A stretch of DNA of 8,148 nucleotides from assembly GCA_002372775.1 (NCBI GenBank), contig DFIJ01000054.1, positions 1 through 8,148 of the forward strand. The letters are read 5' to 3'. Of this stretch, positions 1 to 5,232 are shown one piece after another. This stretch comes from Christensenella sp. UBA3700. GTDB lineage: Bacteria; Bacillota; Clostridia; Christensenellales; UBA3700. Every line of letters begins with the position of its first letter. The first letter of the stretch is position 1. The notes under the pieces were generated by a model. It searched no databases. It was not told where the DNA came from and saw only the letters and a program-made list of their open reading frames with translations. A program made the position numbers and the translations under genes.

Positions 1-340
1 CTTCTGTTAAGAACTTAAATGAGAAAGTAATAGATTCCTTCTTGAAATAGTCACCTAGTGACCAGTTACCTAACATTTCAAAGAATGTACAGTGAGTAGC
101 ATCACCTACTTCATCAATATCACCAGTTCTTACGCACTTTTGTACGTCTGTTAATCTACGTCCACCTGGGTGCTTTTGTCCAAGTAGGTATGGAACTAGT
201 GGGTGCATACCAGCAGTTGTGAATAAAACTGATGGATCGTTTTCTGGAATTAGAGAAGCTGAAGGGATAATCTTATGTCCATTAGCTTCGAAAAACTTTA
301 AGTATTTTTCTCTTAATTCATATGATTTTAATTCTTTCAT
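1..340 (-). CDS. alaS: Alanine--tRNA ligase, N-terminal part (cut by window edge)
   Basis: This is the first 113 codons of alanyl-tRNA synthetase, the cytoplasmic enzyme that charges tRNA-Ala; the rest lies left of the window. Reading the minus strand from the ATG at 340 gives a class II synthetase N-terminus beginning [21 protein letters not shown]. Further on come an FTTAGMHPL segment, [14 protein letters not shown], and the very conserved [17 protein letters not shown], which matches the AlaRS catalytic core. The [12 protein letters not shown] insertion differs from the Bacillus subtilis form and, as I recall, is typical of a divergent, often shorter AlaRS branch found in some Firmicutes and candidate phyla; I cannot confirm length here. 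The start is supported by AAGGAG eight bases upstream (349-354) and a good promoter. The gene is separated from the upstream ABC transporter by a terminator, so it is transcribed on its own at its 5' side. Confidence 0.93.
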   Translation of the reverse strand, partial: MKELKSYELREKYLKFFEANGHKIIPSASLIPENDPSVLFTTAGMHPLVPYLLGQKHPGGRRLTDVQKCVRTGDIDEVGDATHCTFFEMLGNWSLGDYFKKESITFSFKFLTE

Positions 341-348
341 ATAAAATT

Positions 349-354
349 CTCCTT
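349..354 (-). promoter_or_regulatory. Ribosome binding site of alaS
   Basis: AAGGAG on the minus strand lies 8 bases before the ATG at 340, a near-ideal Shine-Dalgarno sequence and spacing. It fixes the alaS start codon. Confidence 0.85.
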
Positions 355-374
355 GGGAGTTAAAATTCTAGATA

Positions 375-403
375 ATTATAATATTCGCGTATAAATAAGG
401 CAA
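375..403 (-). promoter_or_regulatory. Putative sigma-A promoter of alaS
   Basis: The minus strand carries TTGCCT (398-403), a 17-base spacer and a perfect TATAAT (375-380). Transcription would begin near 368, giving a leader of about 28 bases before alaS. That is too short for a T-box riboswitch, which often controls this gene in Firmicutes. Confidence 0.75.
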
Positions 404-421
404 GTAAATAAAAAGAGTAGC

Positions 422-454
422 AAAAAGTCCCTGGGCTATTCCCAAGGACTTTTT
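422..454 (-). terminator. Rho-independent terminator after the ABC transporter
   Basis: Arms AAAAAGTCC (422-430) and GGACTTTTT (446-454) pair exactly, and after a single mismatch TGGG (432-435) pairs with CCCA (441-444) around a five-base loop. Read on the minus strand the hairpin ends in a run of T and sits about 25 bases after the ABC transporter stop codon. The structure is nearly symmetrical, so it could also stop transcription in the other direction. Confidence 0.85.
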
Positions 455-478
455 AACAATATTTACATTATTTTTTCT

Positions 479-3037
479 TTATTCAGATCTTAAAGCTTCA
501 ACTGGATCACGCTTTGCAGCAATTCTTGATGGGATTACACCAGCTATTAATGTTAAGAACATAGATAGCGCAACCATAGCAAGAGCAACAAGTGGATTTA
601 GTGAACATAAATTCAATACCATTCCCGCTTTCCAATTAATTATTAAATTAATTGGTAAACTTAGAATATATGTAATTATTACACCTATTAAACCTGCTAT
701 AAAACCAATGATTAAAGTCTCTGCATTGAATACTCTTGATACGTCCATCTTTCTAGCACCTAACGCTCTTAAGATACCAATTTCCTTTGTTCTTTCTACA
801 ACTGATACATAAGTAATAATACCAATCATGAATGAAGAAACAACAAGCGATACACTAGAGAATGCAGCAAGCGCAATAGTAATAATTCTAATCATTTGAG
901 ATAAAGTCGAAGCAATAATTGCTGCCATATCATTGTATTGAACATCCTCACTATCATTATGTTCATTATTCCATTTATCTAGCCATCTTATAATTCCGTC
1001 TTTAGAATCAAAATCTTTTGGATAGATATAAATAGCTACTGGATTTTTTGAACCACCTAAAACTTCTAAGGCAGATTCTTGATCAGTAACTGAAACGCCG
1101 CCACCAAACATAGAACCAATAGAATCTGAAGCAGATCCTGGGAATCCATCTAGTGAATATAAGACATATTGGTTTTCACTATTTCTTTGAGCTTCAACGA
1201 TTTCAGAGTTATAGTTTTTATCTAATAGATATTCAACAAGTTCTTGTGTATAACCAACACCACTTTGCATTGTTGCATAAGAAACTGTAGATTTCTTTCT
1301 AAATACACCAACAAATCTTAATTCTACATTTTCTTTTGAGCCTGTATATAACTCAGTTGCGTCATTTTCTTCAAATAAAACGCTGCCGCTTGTTGAAATA
1401 TCATTGTAATATTCATTATTAGCATAAGCCTTTAGTGGATTTGTATTAACTATATTAAGTAACTCCTCAAATGTATAAGATTCTCCTATTTGAACATCAA
1501 CACCAAGAGCAGCAAGAGTAAAGTCTCCGATTTTATTACTTTCATCAACAATAAGAATTAAATCACTCTTGCCCTTTGGATATTCACCATATAGGCAATC
1601 ATATTGTGATGTAATAAATGCCTCATCACCAGTGATTTCATTAAATGAAATCATAGATGTCATGCCTATAATATTTTGGTATTCTCCGTCATCTCCGTTA
1701 TAAATCATAGAGCCATACGCAGGATTAAGTCTTGAGACTATTGTCTTAAAGTTTTTAAAATATCTAACATTAGGCTTACCTACGATATTTAATTTCATAT
1801 TGTATTTATAGAAAATACTTCCATATAAACTCTTATCCATTTTATTTAAGTGGTCTACATAATCTGAACTTAAAGTATTATTTTGAATAATACTCATCAT
1901 ATCTAAAAGTTTATCTACCGTATTTGCAGGTTCAACCTTTCCTGTTGTTGGATACTTATTAGAATCATCTGAAGAAGAATCCTCTCCCATTGATCCTTGA
2001 GAGAACATATTCATAACAGATGTATAATCTACGCTAGTTTTCTCAATAGTAATAGGATATCCAGCAAGCATATCTTGCTCCATATTCTTTACGTACGAAC
2101 TAAAACCATTAGATATTGCAAGTACTAAAGAAAGACCAATAATACCAATAGAACCAGCAACAGCAGTTAAAATAGTTCTTGCCTTCTTTGTCATTAAGTT
2201 TGTGAAAGAAAGCTTTAGAGCTGTTAAGAAATTCATAGAGGTCTTTGCTAATTTCTTTTTCTTATCTCTATTTATTCTTCTTAAATCTTTCTTAGTTAAT
2301 TGCTCACTTGTATTTAGATTTTGTGTAGATGTTTCCACTTTTTCTACACTTTCATTCACATCAAATGGGTTAGAATCTGATACAACTTCGCCGTCAGATA
2401 ATCTAACAATTCTTGTTGAATATTGCTCTGCAAGTTCTGGGTTATGAGTAACCATGATAACTAATCTGTCTTTAGCAATATCTTTTAGAATCTCCATGAT
2501 TTGAACTGAAGTTGCTGAATCTAGAGCACCTGTTGGTTCATCTGCAAGAATAATATTTGGATTATTAATTAAAGCTCTTGCAATAGAAACTCTTTGCATT
2601 TGACCGCCAGATAATTGATTAGGTCTTTTCTTAACTTGATCTTTTAATCCTACTGCTTCTAAGGCTTTTAATGCCCTTTCTTTTCTTTCAGCAGCAGATA
2701 CGCCAGATAAAGTCAAAGACATCTCTACGTTAGATAGAATGTCTATATGGTTAATTAGATTATAACTTTGGAAAATAAAACCGATACGAACATTTCTGTA
2801 AGCATCCCAGTCAACATCCTGGAATTTCTTTGTAGAAATGCCATCAATTATTAAGTCACCAGATGTATATCTATCTAGTCCACCAACAATGTTAAGCATT
2901 GTTGTTTTTCCGCAACCAGATTGACCTAAAATAGAAACAAACTCATTGTCTCTAAAGTTTAAGCTCACGCCTTTTAGCGCATGAACAACATTGTCTTTCT
3001 CTCCGTAATCTTTTACTATTTCTTTTAATTGCAACAT
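479..3037 (-). CDS. MacB-like ABC transporter, ATPase fused to FtsX-type permease
   Basis: An 852-residue fusion of one ATPase and one permease, probably working as a homodimer in the cytoplasmic membrane. Residues 1 to about 230 form an LolD/MacB-type ATPase: Walker A GQSGCGKTT at 38-46, Q-loop Q90, signature LSGGQ at 142-146, Walker B IILADE at 162-167, D-loop ALD at 171-173 and H-loop H198. A basic linker (about 250-287) leads to the first membrane helix (about 287-310). A large extracytoplasmic domain (about 315-710) follows, then three helices (about 714-744, 774-802, 812-836) and the typical FtsX/MacB ending RDPVEALRSE. Such fusions in Firmicutes act in peptide or antibiotic export, resistance, or as mechanical transducers; the substrate here is unknown. 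The start agrees with the ATPase N-terminus, but the nearest Shine-Dalgarno-like AGGGA lies a rather long 13 bases upstream. No two-component system adjoins it. The gene has its own promoter and terminator, so it is probably monocistronic. Confidence 0.92.
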   Translation of the reverse strand: MLQLKEIVKDYGEKDNVVHALKGVSLNFRDNEFVSILGQSGCGKTTMLNIVGGLDRYTSGDLIIDGISTKKFQDVDWDAYRNVRIGFIFQSYNLINHIDILSNVEMSLTLSGVSAAERKERALKALEAVGLKDQVKKRPNQLSGGQMQRVSIARALINNPNIILADEPTGALDSATSVQIMEILKDIAKDRLVIMVTHNPELAEQYSTRIVRLSDGEVVSDSNPFDVNESVEKVETSTQNLNTSEQLTKKDLRRINRDKKKKLAKTSMNFLTALKLSFTNLMTKKARTILTAVAGSIGIIGLSLVLAISNGFSSYVKNMEQDMLAGYPITIEKTSVDYTSVMNMFSQGSMGEDSSSDDSNKYPTTGKVEPANTVDKLLDMMSIIQNNTLSSDYVDHLNKMDKSLYGSIFYKYNMKLNIVGKPNVRYFKNFKTIVSRLNPAYGSMIYNGDDGEYQNIIGMTSMISFNEITGDEAFITSQYDCLYGEYPKGKSDLILIVDESNKIGDFTLAALGVDVQIGESYTFEELLNIVNTNPLKAYANNEYYNDISTSGSVLFEENDATELYTGSKENVELRFVGVFRKKSTVSYATMQSGVGYTQELVEYLLDKNYNSEIVEAQRNSENQYVLYSLDGFPGSASDSIGSMFGGGVSVTDQESALEVLGGSKNPVAIYIYPKDFDSKDGIIRWLDKWNNEHNDSEDVQYNDMAAIIASTLSQMIRIITIALAAFSSVSLVVSSFMIGIITYVSVVERTKEIGILRALGARKMDVSRVFNAETLIIGFIAGLIGVIITYILSLPINLIINWKAGMVLNLCSLNPLVALAMVALSMFLTLIAGVIPSRIAAKRDPVEALRSE

Positions 3038-3073
3038 AATACACTAATCGTCCCTAAATGTTAGTTTGCTTAC

Positions 3074-3102
3074 ATTTTATATTTTTCGCAATTTGGTGTC
3101 AA
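3074..3102 (-). promoter_or_regulatory. Putative sigma-A promoter of the ABC transporter
   Basis: The minus strand has a perfect TTGACA (3097-3102), a 17-base spacer and TAAAAT (3074-3079, five of six consensus bases). Transcription would start near 3067, about 30 bases before the transporter ATG. It lies back to back with the promoter of the plus-strand small gene. Confidence 0.8.
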
Positions 3103-3124
3103 TATATCTATTGTTAAATAATTC

Positions 3125-3142
3125 ACAATTTGCAAAAATTGT
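3125..3142. repeat. 18-base inverted repeat between divergent promoters
   Basis: ACAATTT (3125-3131) and AAATTGT (3136-3142) are perfect inverted copies around GCAA. The repeat lies 22 bases upstream of the transporter -35 box and just upstream of the small-gene promoter. It could be an operator, but it is short and AT-rich, so chance is a real alternative. Confidence 0.35.
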
Positions 3143-3163
3143 AGGTTTTTAGGCGATTTTTTA

Positions 3164-3172
3164 TGTTATAAT
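3164..3172 (+). promoter_or_regulatory. Putative extended -10 promoter of the small membrane protein gene
   Basis: TGTTATAAT is an extended -10 element (TGn followed by perfect TATAAT at 3167-3172). No good -35 box is seen 16-18 bases upstream, which is usual for this promoter type. Transcription would begin near 3179, about 30 bases before the ATG. Confidence 0.65.
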
Positions 3173-3208
3173 TAAGTTACAAAAAATTAATGGGGGTTTT
3201 AATTAATT

Positions 3209-3433
3209 ATGGCAAAGAAAAGTAAAGCTTATCTTGGTTTAGACTATATCGTTAGTTTAATCCTTGCAATCATTCCAGTAACATCACTAATTTTCGGTAT
3301 CCTACAAAGAATTAAAGATGGCTGTATCGTCGCAGCAATTATTCGTATCTTTATTGGATGGAACATATGGTGGATTCTAGATTTAATCTGCATGATTCTA
3401 AAGAAAGATATCTTTAGAGTTTTAGACATCTAG
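3209..3433 (+). CDS. Small two-helix membrane protein, unknown function
   Basis: A 74-residue protein that I cannot assign to a named family. It has a basic start (MAKKSK) and two strongly hydrophobic stretches at about residues 13-33 and 39-64, with a short polar turn QRIKDG between them, then a charged tail KKDIFRVLDI. This fits a helical hairpin in the cytoplasmic membrane with both ends inside. An aromatic cluster, GWNIWW at 50-55, marks the second helix. The gene looks real: it has an extended -10 promoter, a GGGGG ribosome binding site (3192-3196, 12 bases from the ATG, a somewhat long gap) and a clear terminator just after the stop. It is the only plus-strand gene in the window, divergent from the ABC transporter and convergent with the AbiEi gene. 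The overlapping minus-strand frame at 3244-3429 has no such signals. Function is unknown; a role beside the divergent transporter is only a guess. Confidence 0.8.
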   Translation: MAKKSKAYLGLDYIVSLILAIIPVTSLIFGILQRIKDGCIVAAIIRIFIGWNIWWILDLICMILKKDIFRVLDI

Positions 3434-3455
3434 TATACTAAACAATAATGAAAAC

Positions 3456-3483
3456 GGCCTAAGATTTTTCTTAGGTCATTTTT
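3456..3483 (+). terminator. Rho-independent terminator after the small membrane protein gene
   Basis: GGCCTAAG (3456-3463) pairs with CTTAGGTC (3470-3477) across a six-base loop, with one G-T pair, followed after one base by TTTTT (3479-3483). It ends the plus-strand gene. On the minus strand the same hairpin is followed by a four-T run, so it may also stop transcripts of the convergent AbiEi gene. Confidence 0.85.
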
Positions 3484-3528
3484 ATTTGTTAAACATACCA
3501 GTGAAAACTAGCATTAACTAGCGAAAAC

Positions 3529-4131
3529 CTATACTTCGGATTGCTTTAGCCAATGTCTCTTTACATATTTTTCAAGCAAATCAAGATTTTTTGAATTATA
3601 TAGGGGAGCTATGCTGATTAAAGTTTGAAAATCCAATTCTTCAAACAAGTCTTCATTTATACGCAAATCGTCAAAAAGTAGATATTCAATATCCTTTCGA
3701 TTATCTACTGGAGAGATTGTATATAAAGTATCGCATATTGCCTTTTCTTTGCTTGCTATTAAAAAACTATATTCATTGTCTCCATAATCTACAATCCCTA
3801 CACCAAACGCCTTACAAGGAATATCTTTATAATAGTATGATCCAAATTGATTATTAAACTTCTTTGTCTTATTCTTTAATGCTGTGGCGCTCATTATCAA
3901 ATTAACTCTCTCTGGTATCAATCCATAAAATGCTAATGCTGCCTGAAAAGAAATATATGACGGACCGTAAATAGCAGAAGCTAGTTTCCATGGATCTACC
4001 CTTCTGTTAGTTTCATACAATCCTCTTTTTACTTTATATATTTTCCCCTCTTTTTCTAATCTAGCTATTTTCATTTTTGCATTAGAATAGTTTGAATATT
4101 CGAGTAACAATTCAGCGTATGTTTTTATCAT
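3529..4131 (-). CDS. AbiEi-family antitoxin / transcriptional regulator, without adjacent toxin
   Basis: A 200-residue protein resembling the antitoxin of type IV (AbiE) toxin-antitoxin systems. Residues 1-45 fit the family's N-terminal winged helix (NAKMKIARLEKEGKIYKVKRGLYE at 18-40). Next comes the core typical of AbiEi proteins: PWKLASAIYGPSYISFQAAL, YGLIPE, then the AFGVGI and FLIASKEKAICDTLY segments. In characterised AbiE systems this protein binds inverted repeats in its own promoter and represses it, while AbiEii, encoded just downstream and usually overlapping, is a nucleotidyltransferase toxin. Here only 95 bases separate the stop from an oppositely oriented gene, so no toxin can be present at that place. 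I chose the ATG at 4131 because GGAGG lies five bases before it. The frame could extend to a TTG at 4179, but that has no ribosome binding site and its extra 16 residues lie in the leader hairpin. Whether it still acts as a regulator, or as an antitoxin to a distant toxin, is unknown. Confidence 0.82.
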   Translation of the reverse strand: MIKTYAELLLEYSNYSNAKMKIARLEKEGKIYKVKRGLYETNRRVDPWKLASAIYGPSYISFQAALAFYGLIPERVNLIMSATALKNKTKKFNNQFGSYYYKDIPCKAFGVGIVDYGDNEYSFLIASKEKAICDTLYTISPVDNRKDIEYLLFDDLRINEDLFEELDFQTLISIAPLYNSKNLDLLEKYVKRHWLKQSEV

Positions 4132-4176
4132 ATTTCCTCCACTAAGTATCATATTACTATGCTTTCTGGAGGAAAT
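4132..4176 (-). promoter_or_regulatory. Inverted repeat enclosing the AbiEi gene Shine-Dalgarno: RNA hairpin or operator
   Basis: On the minus strand ATTTCCTCCA (4167-4176) is followed 25 bases later by its exact complement TGGAGGAAAT (4132-4141), which holds the GGAGG ribosome binding site (4136-4140) and ends one base from the ATG at 4131. In RNA these ten pairs would hide the ribosome binding site. As DNA it is a 10+10 inverted repeat, the kind of element AbiEi proteins are known to bind. The middle holds TATGAT, a possible -10 box; if used, the upstream arm would not be transcribed and only the operator reading would stand. Confidence 0.65.
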
Positions 4177-4183
4177 CAAGCAT
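4157..4183 (-). other. Possible 8-codon leader ORF upstream of the AbiEi gene
   Basis: ATG at 4183 opens a short frame, MLDFLQKA, ending with TAG at 4157-4159. Codons 3 to 6 contain the arm complementary to the Shine-Dalgarno sequence, so a ribosome translating it would unfold the hairpin, as in translational attenuation. There is no ribosome binding site before this ATG, which lowers confidence that it is translated. Confidence 0.25.
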
Positions 4184-4205
4184 TTTTAAGTTTTTCGCTA
4201 TAAAC

Positions 4206-4236
4206 AAAAACTGCCCTAAGCATAAACTTAGAGCAG
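4206..4236 (-). terminator. Rho-independent terminator after the DegV gene
   Basis: On the minus strand CTGCTCTAAG (4227-4236) pairs with CTTAGGGCAG (4211-4220) around a six-base loop, ten pairs including one T-G, and is followed by TTTTT (4206-4210). It lies about 25 bases after the DegV stop codon and separates that gene from the AbiEi gene. Confidence 0.9.
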
Positions 4237-4260
4237 TAATTAATCTCTATCTATTATTTA

Positions 4261-5160
4261 TTATTCGTCGAATTTTTCTGGATCGTTTGCATCAATTCTT
4301 GTCTTAGCCAAGAAGAAGAACGCTACGCATCCTGTAGATGTATGAGAGCCAATAACTGGACCAATATCTGAGATAACAGAATCGATACCATATTTTTCTT
4401 TAACAAGATCTGCAACAAATTGTGCATCCTCTATACATCCAGCATTAGTAATAAATACTTTATCTATTTGCTCAACTGGAAGCATTCTATCTTCCATCTT
4501 ATCTACAAGAGCTTTTAATGCTTTCTTTCTTGAGATAACTTTACCGATTGGAACTAATTTACCAATTGGGTTTACATATAGAACTGGCATAATCTTTAAT
4601 ACGCTACCGATTAAAGCAGATACTGATGAGCATCTTCCTAATCTTGCTAAGTGTCTTAAATCTGTGCATGTGAAATATGAAGCGATGTGGTGCTTTAAGT
4701 CTTCGCCATATGCAACAAGTTCTTCGAATGTAGCACCCTCATCTCTCTTCTTTAATAATTCGTAACAATGAAGAGCTTCACCACCAGAAGCTGTTGTTGA
4801 ATCGATTACAGCAAGCTTTCTTGAAGGATATTTCTTTTGTAATTCTCTAACTACACTTTCTCCTCCATTGTATTCGCCTGAAATTTGAGAAGATACAGCG
4901 TCAAAGATAATGTCATATCCTTTTTCTAAAAGTGCTGTCATCTTTTGTTCCATATAATATGTTGGAGTCATAGATGTTCTTGTAACAGCACCGGCTTTAA
5001 CTCTTCTATAGAATTCATCGATTGGTAACTTTGTTTCAACATTGTCATAGTTATCCTCATCAAGAGAATATGCTAATGGCATAATATCAAAATCTTTAAA
5101 TTGTGATTGTAATTGTGCTGGAAAATCAGCAGTAGTGTCTGTAAAAATAAAAATAGACAT
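4261..5160 (-). CDS. DegV-family fatty-acid-binding protein (FakB-like)
   Basis: A 299-residue DegV protein, close to the family's usual 280-290. In Firmicutes characterised members (FakB) hold a fatty acid in the cytoplasm for the kinase FakA, giving acyl-phosphate for phospholipid synthesis. Visible motifs follow the family order: TDTTAD at 7-12; RTSMTP at 61-66, whose T/S contacts the ligand carboxylate in FakB; SSQISGEYN at 90-98 (usual form SSxLSGTY); VIDSTTASGGE at 118-128; HLARLGR at 170-176 with the following KIMPVLYV and GKLVPIGKVISRKKA; and DIGPVIGSHTSTG at 265-277 with the ligand-binding histidine H273. The start at 5160 has GGAG nine bases upstream and a perfect -10 box behind it. 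FakA is not in the window, and the fatty acid preference cannot be read from sequence. The gene follows the symporter gene by 72 bases without a visible terminator, so readthrough from glpK and the symporter is possible. Confidence 0.9.
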   Translation of the reverse strand: MSIFIFTDTTADFPAQLQSQFKDFDIMPLAYSLDEDNYDNVETKLPIDEFYRRVKAGAVTRTSMTPTYYMEQKMTALLEKGYDIIFDAVSSQISGEYNGGESVVRELQKKYPSRKLAVIDSTTASGGEALHCYELLKKRDEGATFEELVAYGEDLKHHIASYFTCTDLRHLARLGRCSSVSALIGSVLKIMPVLYVNPIGKLVPIGKVISRKKALKALVDKMEDRMLPVEQIDKVFITNAGCIEDAQFVADLVKEKYGIDSVISDIGPVIGSHTSTGCVAFFFLAKTRIDANDPEKFDE

Positions 5161-5169
5161 AAAATTGTT

Positions 5170-5205
5170 CTCCTTTTATGTCCCCGCATTTAACATTGTA
5201 TTATA
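5170..5205 (-). promoter_or_regulatory. Putative promoter and ribosome binding site of the DegV gene
   Basis: The minus strand has a perfect TATAAT (5200-5205) without a good -35 box, and AAGGAG (5170-5175) nine bases before the ATG at 5160. The gene may therefore be transcribed independently of the upstream symporter. Confidence 0.6.
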
Positions 5206-5232
5206 ATAGCACCATCTTGTAAAGAAAAATAA

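Larger units (their letters stand above)
3519..4200. repeat. Short inverted repeats flanking the AbiEi gene
   Basis: TAGCGAAAA at 3519-3527 and its reverse complement TTTTCGCTA at 4192-4200 bracket the AbiEi gene and its leader, about 680 bases in all. A related AGTGAAAACTAGC lies just outside at 3500-3512. They might be traces of a small mobile cassette. With nine bases in AT-rich DNA, and no target-site duplication that I could recognise, chance is quite possible. Confidence 0.25.

Noticed and set aside
361..478. T-box riboswitch before alaS
   Set aside because: The hairpin here pairs as a simple terminator for the ABC transporter, no T-box core sequence is present, and a strong promoter lies downstream of it.
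2202..2447. 81-codon open frame on the plus strand
   Set aside because: It lies wholly opposite the ATPase and linker coding part of the ABC transporter, has no ribosome binding site and no recognisable protein features.
3244..3429. 61-codon open frame on the minus strand
   Set aside because: It is antisense to the small membrane protein gene, which has a promoter, ribosome binding site and terminator in the other direction.
3434..3528. Remnant of an AbiEii toxin gene downstream of AbiEi
   Set aside because: Only 95 bases are available and they hold a terminator and short repeats. No toxin-like reading frame could be seen.
4132..4179. Longer AbiEi protein starting at TTG 4179
   Set aside because: The TTG has no ribosome binding site, while the ATG at 4131 has GGAGG at five bases and gives the usual AbiEi N-terminus. 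The extra residues would be coded by the leader hairpin.
5161..5232. Terminator between the symporter and DegV genes
   Set aside because: No stem with a following T run could be found; only a -10 box and a ribosome binding site are seen.
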